Origin: Fimbriimonadales bacterium
GTDB taxonomy: Bacteria; Armatimonadota; Fimbriimonadia; Fimbriimonadales; Fimbriimonadaceae
Assembly (NCBI GenBank): GCA_026418055.1
Contig: JAOACB010000002.1
Coordinates: 62,001 to 126,000, forward strand
Direction: 5' to 3'
Length of the DNA: 64,000 nt
The notes under the pieces were generated by a model. It had not been told where the DNA came from and searched no databases. It saw only the letters and a list, made by a program, of their open reading frames with translations. Made by a program: the position numbers and the translations under genes. Below, in pieces: positions 36,746 to 47,528 of the stretch (its first letter is position 1; every line of letters begins with the position of its first letter).

Positions 36746-37781
36746 GCTTCTTGCCATCGGATGGATCGCTCAGAGCGGCGCGACGATCACTCCGCCGGGC
36801 CTCGGTCTTCAATTCGATGTGCCGAAGGATTGGAAGGTGGTTCAGCGCCGGGGCACGATGCAGCTGGCCCTTCCTGCCTCTTTCCGAGGAGCGAGGGTGG
36901 ACATCTTTTCCGCCAGCTTCAAGAAAGAGGCCGAAACGTGGCTGGCGGTAGAGGCCGCCATCGCGAACCAGCTCAAGAGAGAGGTCGTGCGCCAGTGGCA
37001 GGAGGAGCTCCTAGGGGTTCCCTTGCTCATGACCGAACTGAGGTGGCGGCAGGGGGAGTCGCAACAAGCCGCTCTCTCGGGCTTGCTGTATGCTTGGACG
37101 CCGCGCAAGCTCCATTTCCGCCTGCAGGCGCCGGAGGAGTCGTTCGCTGAGGCCGTCGTGGCCTGGAGGAACGTCCTGTCGACCTTCCGCACCGTGGACG
37201 GGCGCCTTCCGGCTCCGGAGGACCCTGACAAGCCGTGGGACCCGGCGGAAGCGCAGAAGCCCTCGGTTCCGCTCGCCCGCACCGTGCTGGAGCCCCGCAG
37301 ATCCGGCACCACCCGCTTGGAGCTGGCCCCGCGATCGCTGGAGACCGTAGTAGCCGGTCGGCCGGTGGAGTTGCGCCTTCCAGAGGACTGGGCTGCGGAT
37401 CGAGCGGGCGACTTCGAGTGGACGCTGAAGCATCCGAAGCTGCCCTTCGCCGTCAAGGTCGGCCTGTACTCCACCCTGGACTCTCCCGCACCGGAGAGAA
37501 CGCTCGTGCGGGTCTCGGCGGAATCCCTGCGCGGATTTCGAGAGGTGACGAGACGCGAGGAGCCGCCGGCGTCTCCGAACCGGGCCGGAGCGACGTTGCG
37601 ACGCGTTTGGCGAACGGGGCAGGGGCCCGCCGGCCCCGTTTGGTCGCTGGAGGCGGTCGGCTCGAAGGATCGCTTCTACTGGCTGGTCTCCGTGAGCCGC
37701 GAGGGAACGCTGGGGAACGAGGAGAGGCGGATCGTGGAGTCCCTGCTCCAAGCGATGAGCCTCGAGCCTGTGTCGCCATGA
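36732..37781 (+). CDS. Hypothetical protein with two similar beta domains
   Basis: I do not recognise this 349-residue protein. A short hydrophobic start (MAILELLAIGWIAQSG) could be a weak signal peptide. It appears to contain two similar halves, each beginning with a phrase like LGLQFDVPKDWKV or VELRLPEDWAA and ending in a helix such as WRNVLSTF or IVESLLQAM; this resembles PsbP/DUF1795-type folds. GGAGAG lies before the ATG at 36732. It overlaps the kinase gene upstream and tsaB downstream (ATGA), so it is expressed with them, but no function follows. Confidence 0.7.
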   Translation: MAILELLAIGWIAQSGATITPPGLGLQFDVPKDWKVVQRRGTMQLALPASFRGARVDIFSASFKKEAETWLAVEAAIANQLKREVVRQWQEELLGVPLLMTELRWRQGESQQAALSGLLYAWTPRKLHFRLQAPEESFAEAVVAWRNVLSTFRTVDGRLPAPEDPDKPWDPAEAQKPSVPLARTVLEPRRSGTTRLELAPRSLETVVAGRPVELRLPEDWAADRAGDFEWTLKHPKLPFAVKVGLYSTLDSPAPERTLVRVSAESLRGFREVTRREEPPASPNRAGATLRRVWRTGQGPAGPVWSLEAVGSKDRFYWLVSVSREGTLGNEERRIVESLLQAMSLEPVSP

Positions 37782-38350
37782 TCCTTTGCGTCAGCACCTC
37801 GAGCCCATTGGCCTCTGTCGCCGCGCTGGACGGGGGCAGGGTGCTGGGTTCCATGGAGGCCATGGCCCCTCGAGGCAGCGGCGGCGCCGTGCTGCAGATG
37901 ACCGACCGCTTGCTCCAGGAACTCGGCTTGGAGCTGGGCGCGTTCGAGCTGTTCGTCGCCGATGTCGGACCAGGGGGCTTCACGGGCGTGCGCGTTGGAG
38001 TTGCCCTGGCGCGCGCCTGGGCCTGGATCCTGGGAAACCCCGTGGGCTCTGTGTCAGCCTTCGACCTCGTTGACCCTATCGCAGATGTCGCGGTTCCCGT
38101 ACGAAAAGGGCTGTACATCCTGAGGCGCGCGAGCGGGCGAACCGAAGGCGTGGCGGCTCCGCCGCGCGGATGTTTCGGTTACGGCCCTCACTTCGAGCAT
38201 CAGGCCTACCCGCGCGCCGCCAACCTGCTTCGCACGCTGGACCGGGTCGAGCGCGTCAATCCCCACCGCTTGCTGCCGGCCTACCACTCCTTGCCGAACA
38301 TCTCCGAGCCCAGCCGGCCTTTTGGACCGACAGGGGTGGCGCGTGCTTGA
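37778..38350 (+). CDS. tsaB: tRNA threonylcarbamoyladenosine biosynthesis protein TsaB
   Basis: This 190-residue protein shows the ASKHA-fold opening of TsaB (MILCVSTSSPLASVAAL) and the characteristic VADVGPGGFTGVRVGVALARAWA. TsaB partners TsaD and TsaE in making the t6A37 modification of ANN-decoding tRNAs. It is somewhat shorter than typical TsaB (about 220-230 residues), with a compact C-terminal half. It begins with ATGA overlap to the hypothetical gene and overlaps murB by 8 bases. TsaD and TsaE are not in the window. Confidence 0.85.
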   Translation: MILCVSTSSPLASVAALDGGRVLGSMEAMAPRGSGGAVLQMTDRLLQELGLELGAFELFVADVGPGGFTGVRVGVALARAWAWILGNPVGSVSAFDLVDPIADVAVPVRKGLYILRRASGRTEGVAAPPRGCFGYGPHFEHQAYPRAANLLRTLDRVERVNPHRLLPAYHSLPNISEPSRPFGPTGVARA

Positions 38351-39272
38351 CACGTTGGCTCACGTACCGCTCGCTCCGTTCACGACGCTTCGGGCGGGAG
38401 GACCGGCGGAGCGCCTCATCGTCGTCCACACCGCGTCCGAGCTCGCCGAAGCGGCGAAGCTCTCCCAGCTGGTGGGCGAGCCGCTCACGGTTCTGGGACA
38501 CGGCAGCAACGTGCTTCCGTCTGACGCGGGAGTGCCGGGGACCGTGCTGGTCAACCGCAGCAAGGAACTCTGCATCGAACCGGACGGAACGGTCACGGCC
38601 GACAGCGGCATCGCCCTTCAAGACCTCTTCCTGAAGACGGTGCAGCACGGACTGACAGGCCTGGAGTTCGCCGTCGGGATACCCGGCACCCTTGGGGGCG
38701 CCTTGGCGAGCAACGCCGGCGCCTACCGCAGCTCGATCGGATCGCACGTCACCGCCGTGGAGGTCGTCGAGGGCGGACGGGTGCGATGGGAATCCGCCGA
38801 CTTCCTGCGCTTCAGCTACCGGCACTCGATCCTGAGGGAGGAGCAGGGTCGCAGGATCGTCGTGACGAGGGTGCGCCTTCGGCTGCAGCCCGGGGACTCG
38901 TGGCGCGCCCTGTGCGACGCGCGAGAATTCCAACGGCAACGGATCCTGAAGCAACCGCCTCCAGCCAGCGCGGGCAGCTTCTTCAAGAACGTGCAGGACC
39001 CCGATCTGGCTCGCAACCTTCCGAACCTTCCGCTGGCCCTGCGCGAGGCGGGGGTAGTGCCTGCGGGTTTCCTCTTGGAGGCGGTCGGGATGCGAGGATT
39101 CCGCCATGGCGGCGCCATGTTCAGCCACCGACACGCGAACTTCGTCCTGAATGTCGCGCGCGCCACAGCGGGCGAGATCCGCGAGCTGACGGAGATCGCC
39201 AAGCAGAGGGTTCTCGAGCGATTTGGCAAGCGTCTCGAGGAGGAGGTTCTCCTCATCGGACGCTGGGCTTGA
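38343..39272 (+). CDS. murB: UDP-N-acetylenolpyruvoylglucosamine reductase MurB
   Basis: This 309-residue FAD enzyme reduces UDP-GlcNAc-enolpyruvate to UDP-MurNAc in the cytoplasm. FAD-binding and catalytic stretches are clear: TTLRAGGPAERL, VLGHGSNVLPSDAG, GIPGTLGGALASNAGAY, FSYRHSIL, and SAGSFFKN with the proton-donor Ser. The layout is the shorter type II MurB. I prefer the GTG at 38343, which has AGGGG 6 bases upstream; a TTG at 38322 is an alternative. It ends the tsaB operon. Confidence 0.93.
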   Translation: MLDTLAHVPLAPFTTLRAGGPAERLIVVHTASELAEAAKLSQLVGEPLTVLGHGSNVLPSDAGVPGTVLVNRSKELCIEPDGTVTADSGIALQDLFLKTVQHGLTGLEFAVGIPGTLGGALASNAGAYRSSIGSHVTAVEVVEGGRVRWESADFLRFSYRHSILREEQGRRIVVTRVRLRLQPGDSWRALCDAREFQRQRILKQPPPASAGSFFKNVQDPDLARNLPNLPLALREAGVVPAGFLLEAVGMRGFRHGGAMFSHRHANFVLNVARATAGEIRELTEIAKQRVLERFGKRLEEEVLLIGRWA

Positions 39273-39311
39273 GCGGTTGCCGCCGTCCCGCCCTGAGGCA
39301 CCCTTTGCAGG

Positions 39312-39317
39312 CATAAT
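39312..39317 (+). promoter_or_regulatory. -10-like element CATAAT before the E1 gene
   Basis: CATAAT ends 29 bases before the ATG at 39347, within the 74-base gap after murB, predicting a leader of about 22 bases. No -35 is obvious. Confidence 0.45.
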
Positions 39318-39346
39318 GGGAACCCGGCGTCCAGCCTCTCGAACCT

Positions 39347-41299
39347 ATGGGCCACCCGAACTTCGACCAGCTTGCTCTCTTGCGCACGATGCTGATCAGC
39401 CGCGAGGCCGACCGAAGAGAAGGCATCCTGCTGAGGCAAGGCAAGGGGTGGTTCCAAATCGGCTCGATGGGACACGAGGCGATCGCGGCCTTGGCGCTTG
39501 CCTTCCGCGAGGACGACTGGTTCTTCCCCTACTACCGCGATCGCGCGCTGATGCTGGCGAGGGGCTACTCGCTGTGGGACATGGCTCTCGACTTCTTCGC
39601 CAAAGCGGAGTGCAGCTCCGGCGGGACGCAGATGCCGTGTCACTTCAGCTCGAGGCGCCTGAAGATCTTCAGCGTAGCCACACCCACGGCCTCGTCGCTC
39701 CTTCCGGCCTGTGGAGCGGCATGGGGGATGCGCCTCGACGGCAAGGACACCGTATGCCAGGCGAGCTTGGGAGACGCCGCCTCCCGCCAGGGGGAGTTCT
39801 TCGAGGCGCTCGCATTCGCGGTGCAGGAAAGGCTGCCCGTCGTGTTTTGCGTGATGGACAACGGTTACGGCATCTCCACGCCGACACAGCGTCTGGTGCC
39901 CAGCAAGCTCGGCCTTCTTGCACCCGAGTTCTGTCGGCGGGTGGACGGCCGAGACCCGGCCGCGGTTCTCGCCGCCGGCTCGGAAGCCGTGCGGAAGGCA
40001 AGGTCGGGAGAGGGGCCTTCCCTGCTCTGGTTCGAGTTGGACCGGCTGGCCAGCCACACCAGCTCGGACGACCACCGGCTGTACCGGGATCCCCAAGAGA
40101 TCGAGGCGATGCTCGCGCGTGATCCGCTCCGGAACTATGAGCGCAGCCTGCTCCAGCGGGGTTTGCTCTCCGAGTCCGAGCTTCGGGACCTGCAAGCCGA
40201 TGTCGCGGAAGAGGTGGCCTCGACGTACCAGAGGGCCGAGCGCGAGGCCGATCCCTGTCCGGACTGCGCACCGAGAATGTTCGGTCCTTTGCCGGTCGCC
40301 GAAATCCCGCCGTTCCGAGCGGAGGGCAGGGCGACCATGGTGTCGGCGATCAACCGAGCCTTGGACGAGGCTTTGGCTCGCGACCCGAAAGTGTTGCTGT
40401 TCGGCGAGGACATCGAGGATCCAAAGGGTGGCGTCTTCGGGATCACGAAGGGCCTCTCCACCAAGTATCCGGGCCGCGTCAGGAACTCGCCGCTGGCTGA
40501 AGCCACCATCGTAGGGGTCGGCGTGGGCTTGGCCGCCTATGGGTACAGGCCGGTTTTCGAGCTGCAGTTCATCGACTTCCTTTCTCCGGGTTGGAACCAA
40601 CTGACCACGAACCTTTCGACTCTTCGGTGGCGCACGCGCGGCGAGTGGACCTGCCCTGTGACCCTGTACGCCCCCAGCGGCGCGTACCTGCCCGGCGGCG
40701 GCCCATGGCACAGCCAGTCCTTCGAGAGCCACCTCGCTGGCATCCCGGGCATCCACGTGGCCATGCCGTCGAACGTGGCGGACGCCGCCGGTCTCGCCTG
40801 GACTGCCATCCACGCCGAGGACCCTGTGGTGCTCCTGATCCCCAAGCACGTCTTCCGCAAGCCGGAGGTGGACCCGCCGATGGCTCCCGTTTCGCTCGGA
40901 TCTGCCCGGAGGCTGAGGGAGGGGTCGGGCTGCACGATCGTCACCTGGGGAAACTGCACCGAGATCGCGCTCGAAGCGGCGTCGCGGCTGGAGCAGGAGA
41001 TCGATGTCGAGATCCTCGATCTGCGTTCGATAGCGCCCTGGGACCGGGGGGAGGTCGTTCGGAGCGTGGCCCGAACAGGCCGCTTGGTGGTGGTCCACGA
41101 GGATCCTCGCACCTGTGGCTTCGGCGATACGGTCGTATCGTCCATCGTCTCCGACCCGGCCGCCTGGGATCTGCTTGCTGGCCCGCCGATCGTGGTCGCC
41201 CGAAAGGATGTTCCGATCGGCTTTCACCCGAACTTGGAGTACGGTTGCCTGCCCACGGTCGAGCAGGTTGTCGAGGCCGTTCGCAAGACCCTCCGCTAG
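39347..41299 (+). CDS. 2-oxoacid dehydrogenase E1, fused alpha and beta subunits
   Basis: This 650-residue thiamine-diphosphate enzyme joins E1-alpha (about residues 1-310) and E1-beta (about 335-650). The alpha part has the TPP/Mg motif LGDAASRQGEFFEAL to VVFCVMDNGYGIST; the beta part has LLFGEDIEDPKGGVFGIT, SPLAEATIVGVGVGLAAYG, the PGGGPWHSQSFE active-site loop and C-terminal LDLRSIAPWDR. It resembles branched-chain (2-oxoisovalerate) E1 more than pyruvate E1. No E2 or E3 gene is nearby, so the partner subunits must be encoded elsewhere. Confidence 0.9.
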   Translation: MGHPNFDQLALLRTMLISREADRREGILLRQGKGWFQIGSMGHEAIAALALAFREDDWFFPYYRDRALMLARGYSLWDMALDFFAKAECSSGGTQMPCHFSSRRLKIFSVATPTASSLLPACGAAWGMRLDGKDTVCQASLGDAASRQGEFFEALAFAVQERLPVVFCVMDNGYGISTPTQRLVPSKLGLLAPEFCRRVDGRDPAAVLAAGSEAVRKARSGEGPSLLWFELDRLASHTSSDDHRLYRDPQEIEAMLARDPLRNYERSLLQRGLLSESELRDLQADVAEEVASTYQRAEREADPCPDCAPRMFGPLPVAEIPPFRAEGRATMVSAINRALDEALARDPKVLLFGEDIEDPKGGVFGITKGLSTKYPGRVRNSPLAEATIVGVGVGLAAYGYRPVFELQFIDFLSPGWNQLTTNLSTLRWRTRGEWTCPVTLYAPSGAYLPGGGPWHSQSFESHLAGIPGIHVAMPSNVADAAGLAWTAIHAEDPVVLLIPKHVFRKPEVDPPMAPVSLGSARRLREGSGCTIVTWGNCTEIALEAASRLEQEIDVEILDLRSIAPWDRGEVVRSVARTGRLVVVHEDPRTCGFGDTVVSSIVSDPAAWDLLAGPPIVVARKDVPIGFHPNLEYGCLPTVEQVVEAVRKTLR

Positions 41300-41353
41300 G
41301 CAATCCCGTCCCCAGGAGGAGGGAGCGGGCCACAATCTCCCTCGGAGACCGAG

Positions 41354-41869
41354 GTGGTGAGCGATCGGGGCGACTTGGAGTTGAGGTTGGCCAATGGCCG
41401 GCGATGCACGCTTGCCGAGCTCTGCCGAGAAGGACCGTTGGCGCTGGTGTTCCTCCGCCACCTCGGTTGCATCTTCTGTCGGGAGAACGTCTGTCGTTTG
41501 GCCCGCGAGGCGCCCCACGATCGCATCTTCCTCGTAGCGATGGCCGACACGGAACAGGCCAGGGAGTTCCTACGGCGCTTCCCAACGCCGCACCAAATGG
41601 TGTGCGACCCTGAACGCAGGCTGTTCGAGGCCTTCGGTTTGGAGCGGGGAACCCTGGGTCAGCTGTTCGGCCCCAAGGTCTGGTTGCGCGGCGCGAAGGC
41701 GATGGCCGCGGGCCATCGGCAAGGCAGGGTCCAAGGAGATCCCTTCCAGCTTCCGGGGTCCTTCGTGCTCGACAGGCAGGCGAACGTGGTCTGGAGCCAC
41801 TTGGCCAAACATGCCGCCGACACCGCCGAGCCTGCCACCCTCTGCGCCCTCCTGAAGGCTCACGCCTGA
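41354..41869 (+). CDS. AhpC/TSA-like thioredoxin-fold redox protein (PRXL2/SelL-like)
   Basis: This 171-residue protein has a thioredoxin-like fold with the motif FLRHLGCIFCRENV, where CxxC follows the first strand as in the PRXL2 (AhpC/TSA antioxidant) and SelL families. LPGSFVLDRQANVVW follows near the C-terminus. It is probably a cytoplasmic thiol oxidoreductase or peroxidase-like protein; the substrate is unknown. It starts at GTG 41354, with GGAG 6 bases upstream. Its stop lies 1 base from that of the convergent epimerase gene. Confidence 0.75.
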   Translation: MVSDRGDLELRLANGRRCTLAELCREGPLALVFLRHLGCIFCRENVCRLAREAPHDRIFLVAMADTEQAREFLRRFPTPHQMVCDPERRLFEAFGLERGTLGQLFGPKVWLRGAKAMAAGHRQGRVQGDPFQLPGSFVLDRQANVVWSHLAKHAADTAEPATLCALLKAHA

Positions 41870-41870
41870 C

Positions 41871-42767
41871 TCAGGGCAAACAGGAGCGGACGGCCTCTTC
41901 CAAGTCCCCGTGACGGAACGAGAAACCCGATGCCAGAGCCTTTCTCGGCACCGCCCGCTGTCCTCGGAGCACGAGGTCGGCCGGAGTTCCCGTTAGAGCT
42001 CCAAACAGGCGGATGCCGGCGGCGGGTGCGGGCGGAAGCAGAGGTCGGCCCACGCAGCGCGCGACGGCGGCCATCAGCTCCCGGTTTGAGCACGGCGTTG
42101 GTCCCACGACGTTCAGGAGCCCCTCCACCTCGGCGCGCAAGCACCAGGCGATCATGGCCGCAGCGTCCTCGAGGTGGATCCAGCTGACCCCCTGCCGCCC
42201 GGTTCCCGCCGGACTGGTCAGTCCGAGCCGGGCCATGCGGAACAGCACCGGCATGGCACCTCCGTCCTTTCCGAGCACGAATCCGATTCTTCCGACAACG
42301 ACCCGCGTCGAGGGAAGGTCTCTCGGCACGGCCGCCTCCCACTGCACGCAGGTATCCACGAGAAAGTCCCCCGTTCGTCCGATCGGTGACTGCTCGTCGA
42401 TCTCCTGGGAACGCCGATCGCCGTAGATCCCGACGGCGGAGGCGTTGAACCAAACCCGCGGCGGAGAGGCGGTCCTGCGGACGGCCTCACCGAGCAACTG
42501 GGTAGGGAGAACGCGGCTCCGCAGAATCTCCCGCCGGTTCTCCTGGGTCCAGCGAACCGAGATGGACTTGCCGCTGAGGTTCACCAGCCCGGCGGCGCCC
42601 TCCAGGACCTCGGTCCACGGGCCCAGCGTCTCGCCGTCCCACACCACTCTTCCCTCTCCGCCAGTTCGAGAGAGCACGACGGTGTCGAAGCCCTGTTCCT
42701 GCAGGTGCCGCACGAGCGCCCTGCCGATGAAGCCCGAACCTCCGGCGATCACAACCCTCTCGCTCAC
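41871..42767 (-). CDS. TIGR01777/SDR39U1-type NAD(P)-binding epimerase-like protein
   Basis: This 298-residue extended short-chain dehydrogenase has the nucleotide motif VVIAGGSGFIGRALVRHL, the family phrase GLVNLSGKSISVRWTQENR, FNASAVGIYGDR with the catalytic Tyr, and the C-terminal GQRAVPRKALASGFSF. Members are called sugar nucleotide epimerases but have no settled function. The GTG start at 42767 shares GTGA with ubiX, so translation is coupled. No membrane segment is seen. Confidence 0.87.
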   Translation of the reverse strand: MSERVVIAGGSGFIGRALVRHLQEQGFDTVVLSRTGGEGRVVWDGETLGPWTEVLEGAAGLVNLSGKSISVRWTQENRREILRSRVLPTQLLGEAVRRTASPPRVWFNASAVGIYGDRRSQEIDEQSPIGRTGDFLVDTCVQWEAAVPRDLPSTRVVVGRIGFVLGKDGGAMPVLFRMARLGLTSPAGTGRQGVSWIHLEDAAAMIAWCLRAEVEGLLNVVGPTPCSNRELMAAVARCVGRPLLPPAPAAGIRLFGALTGTPADLVLRGQRAVPRKALASGFSFRHGDLEEAVRSCLP

Positions 42768-43360
42768 GCCTCCTCCACCATCCACTGTTTCACCAGTCTC
42801 TGCTCGAACCCGAGAGCCTGCATCACCCTGGCCACCACGGTGTCGGCGAGCTCCTCCAAGGTGGTGGGTCGGCCGTACCACGCGGGGCAAGCCGGCACCA
42901 CCCTCGCTCCAGCCTCCGCGAGGGTCGTCAGGTTCCGCAGCATGATGGCGTTCATGGGCATCTCCCTGGGAACCACCACCAAGCGGCGGCCCTCCTTGAG
43001 GCACACGTCCGCGCAGCGCGTCAGGAGATCGTCGCTGATGCCATGGGCGATTCTGCCAACCGTTCCCATCGAGCACGGAAGGATCGCCATGCCGTCGTGC
43101 AGGTAGCTCCCAGAAGCCGGGGGAGTGAAGTAGTCCCTCTCACCCAAGAGCTCGATCGATGGGAAGTCTCCGCCCAGCCACGAGCGAGTGTGGAACGACG
43201 CCCGATCTAGGTCCACGCCGAGCTCCGTCCTGGCCACCTGAATCGCCTGCTCGCTGAGGATCAGGTGCACCCTCTCGCACAGCGGGGCGACCTGCCGGAG
43301 AAAACGCTGCGCGTAGATCGCTCCGCTCGCACCCGTAACGCCCACGACGATCCTGGCCAT
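42764..43360 (-). CDS. ubiX: Flavin prenyltransferase UbiX
   Basis: This 198-residue flavoprotein makes prenylated FMN, the cofactor of UbiD-type decarboxylases. It shows IVVGVTGASGAIYAQRFL at the start, ILPCSMGTVGRIAHGISDDLLTR in the middle and RLVVVPREMPMNAIMLRNL, all family landmarks for FMN and dimethylallyl phosphate binding. The ATG at 43360 is the family start. It is coupled to the epimerase gene. No ubiD or menaquinone gene is adjacent. Confidence 0.92.
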   Translation of the reverse strand: MARIVVGVTGASGAIYAQRFLRQVAPLCERVHLILSEQAIQVARTELGVDLDRASFHTRSWLGGDFPSIELLGERDYFTPPASGSYLHDGMAILPCSMGTVGRIAHGISDDLLTRCADVCLKEGRRLVVVPREMPMNAIMLRNLTTLAEAGARVVPACPAWYGRPTTLEELADTVVARVMQALGFEQRLVKQWMVEEA

Positions 43361-43451
43361 CGCACGGAGTCTACGCCGGATCGCACGGGATCGTTCCTTC
43401 CGGCACCCGGGTTGCTTGGGCGATCGATCCTGACCGGAGAGGCCCATCAGG

Positions 43452-43457
43452 TACAAT
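43452..43457 (+). promoter_or_regulatory. Promoter -10 element TACAAT before gyrA
   Basis: TACAAT lies 58 bases before the gyrA TTG. A TTGACA-like CTGACC sits 16 bases upstream (43430-43435), the best -35 partner in the window. The predicted leader is about 50 bases, longer than for other genes here. Confidence 0.5.
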
Positions 43458-43515
43458 GGGGCTCCTACCCCAACGCCCAGCAGCTCCGGATGGGCGGCAC
43501 AACGGAAGGAGTCCT

Positions 43516-46002
<2,487 letters not shown>

Positions 46003-46006
46003 GCGC

Positions 46007-46603
46007 TTGACCGACCGGGACCCGCCGGAAATTCCGCCGCAAGCTGTCATCATCGCGGGTCCAAACGGTTCCGGCAAGTCCACGTGCTCCGTGGCGTTGC
46101 TGACCCAGTTCGTGGAGTTCGTCAACGCCGACCTGATCGCGCAGGAGATCACAGGCCACACGCGGGCTGGGGCGGATATCGGAGCTGGCAGACTCTTCCT
46201 TCGCCAAGTAGAGCGCCTTGCGGGCCAGCGCCGCGACTTCGCCATCGAGACCACGCTCGCGACGCGGTCCCTTGCGGAGCGGGTGGTCGAGTGGAGGAGC
46301 ATCGGGTACCGCGTGCACCTCGTCTTCCTCTGGTTGCCGAGCGCCGAGCTTGCGGTCCAGCGCGTGGCGTTCCGCGTGCTCTCGGGCGGGCACGATGTGC
46401 CCGAAAGGACCATCCGCCGGCGATTCGCGGCTGGACTGCGGAATCTGTTCCGCATCTACATCCCGATCGTGGACACTTGGAGGGTGTACGATAATTCGCG
46501 CGGGGCGGATCCTGTGCTGATCGCCTCGGGCGTGCGCGGCGGCAGCGTCAAGGTCGCGGTCCCCGAGGCTTGGGAGTCCCTCGTGCAGGAGTACGGCTCG
46601 TGA
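46007..46603 (+). CDS. Zeta-toxin-like P-loop kinase
   Basis: This 198-residue protein has Walker A IIAGPNGSGKSTCSV (about residues 14-28), VNADLIAQEI, the substrate-site phrase FAIETTLATRSLAERV, and a C-terminal DTWRVYDNS. These are features of the zeta toxin/UDP-GlcNAc kinase family, whose toxins phosphorylate UDP-N-acetylglucosamine and block wall synthesis; chromosomal relatives may act on other substrates. A TTG at 46007 lies 4 bases after gyrA. It overlaps the small downstream gene by GTGA. No epsilon-type antitoxin precedes it. Confidence 0.82.
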   Translation: MTDRDPPEIPPQAVIIAGPNGSGKSTCSVALLTQFVEFVNADLIAQEITGHTRAGADIGAGRLFLRQVERLAGQRRDFAIETTLATRSLAERVVEWRSIGYRVHLVFLWLPSAELAVQRVAFRVLSGGHDVPERTIRRRFAAGLRNLFRIYIPIVDTWRVYDNSRGADPVLIASGVRGGSVKVAVPEAWESLVQEYGS

Positions 46604-46812
46604 GCCAACCCGAACGAAAGAAGCTCGCCAACCGCTTCGAGCAGGACGACGAGGTGAGTCGCGCCGTGCGCGAGGCGGTGCACCGAGCTTTAGCCGAGCA
46701 CAAGCGGAAGAGCAACTCCATCGCCGTGTGGCGCAACGGCAGGGTGGTCATCCTCCAGTCGCACGAGATACCCGTCGAAGAGCCAACCAAGAAGAGCGAA
46801 TCCCATCAGTAG
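46600..46812 (+). CDS. Small partner protein of the zeta-like kinase (antitoxin candidate)
   Basis: This 70-residue charged protein has a helical N-terminal half (RKKLANRFEQDDEVSRAVRE to AVHRALAEHKRKSNS) and a short beta-like end (IAVWRNGRVVILQSHEIPVEEP). The family is not named to my knowledge. It starts at a GTG sharing GTGA with the kinase stop, so both are made from one mRNA. Position and size suggest a regulator or antitoxin, but in reverse order to classical epsilon-zeta loci. This function is inference only. Confidence 0.65.
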   Translation: MSQPERKKLANRFEQDDEVSRAVREAVHRALAEHKRKSNSIAVWRNGRVVILQSHEIPVEEPTKKSESHQ

Positions 46813-46847
46813 TCCCAGGTCGGCCTCCTTATTGCAATAATGTTGCT

Positions 46848-46853
46848 CATAAT
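46848..46853 (+). promoter_or_regulatory. -10-like element CATAAT before the pseudopilin gene
   Basis: CATAAT ends 6 bases before the ATG at 46860. There is no ribosome-binding site between them, as expected for a leaderless mRNA. Confidence 0.5.
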
Positions 46854-46859
46854 GGTCTT

Positions 46860-47528
46860 ATGCAACGACGTCCGATTCCGGTGGGATTCACCCTCGTCGA
46901 GTTGCTCGTTGTTCTCGCGATCCTGGCCATCCTGGCCGCCATCCTGTTCCCGGTGTTCGCTGGGGCCAAGCTGGCCGCGCAGAAGGCGCGGGACCTTTCC
47001 AACCAGCGTCAACTGGGCATGGCAATCGCGATGTACGCCGCAGACAACGACGACTGCACCCTGGTGGCCGACCATGAGGCCGGCTACGACTGGTTCGAAC
47101 CTCTCAGCCCCTACTTCCGCTCCTCCGATGTGCTGCGCTCTCCGGCCCTCCAAGGCCGGGGCGTGCCCGCGCGAAGCGACTACGTCCTCAACGGATTGGT
47201 GTCGCATGGCTTGTCGCTGACGACGTTCAGCGATCCCTCGAGGCAGATCGCGACGGCGGTCCGGAACCGACGAACCGACGAGATCCACTACCACCCTTGG
47301 CCTTCCGATTCGGACGGCGACTGGGACGATCTAGGGGCGTACGTGGATGAGGAGAGCGGCGAAAACTCAATCCTCGACCGGATCGAGATCCGTGCCTTCG
47401 ATCGAGGCGGCAACTTCGCTTTCATCGACGGTCACGCGAAGTTCCTCGTGTGGGAAGCCACCCTGGGAGACCGTATGCCGGGCATGCACAACGTGGACCG
47501 GATCTGGATCCACATCCATCATCACTGA
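46860..47528 (+). CDS. Pseudopilin with prepilin-type N-terminus
   Basis: This 222-residue protein has a prepilin site between Gly9 and Phe10 (PVGFTLVELL, Glu at +5) and a hydrophobic helix to about residue 31. It continues with SNQRQLGMAIAMYAADNDD, shared with the other pilin-like proteins here, and ends with GGNFAFIDGHAKFLVWEA and a His-rich tail (RIWIHIHHH). It is exported and processed by a prepilin peptidase; the function is unknown. CATAAT sits directly upstream. It converges on and overlaps a GT9 gene by 7 bases. Confidence 0.85.
   Translation: MQRRPIPVGFTLVELLVVLAILAILAAILFPVFAGAKLAAQKARDLSNQRQLGMAIAMYAADNDDCTLVADHEAGYDWFEPLSPYFRSSDVLRSPALQGRGVPARSDYVLNGLVSHGLSLTTFSDPSRQIATAVRNRRTDEIHYHPWPSDSDGDWDDLGAYVDEESGENSILDRIEIRAFDRGGNFAFIDGHAKFLVWEATLGDRMPGMHNVDRIWIHIHHH

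Noticed and set aside
38816-41518. 900-codon minus-strand open frame opposite murB and the E1 gene
   Set aside because: It runs antisense across two clear genes and the intergenic gap, with no motif or ribosome-binding site.
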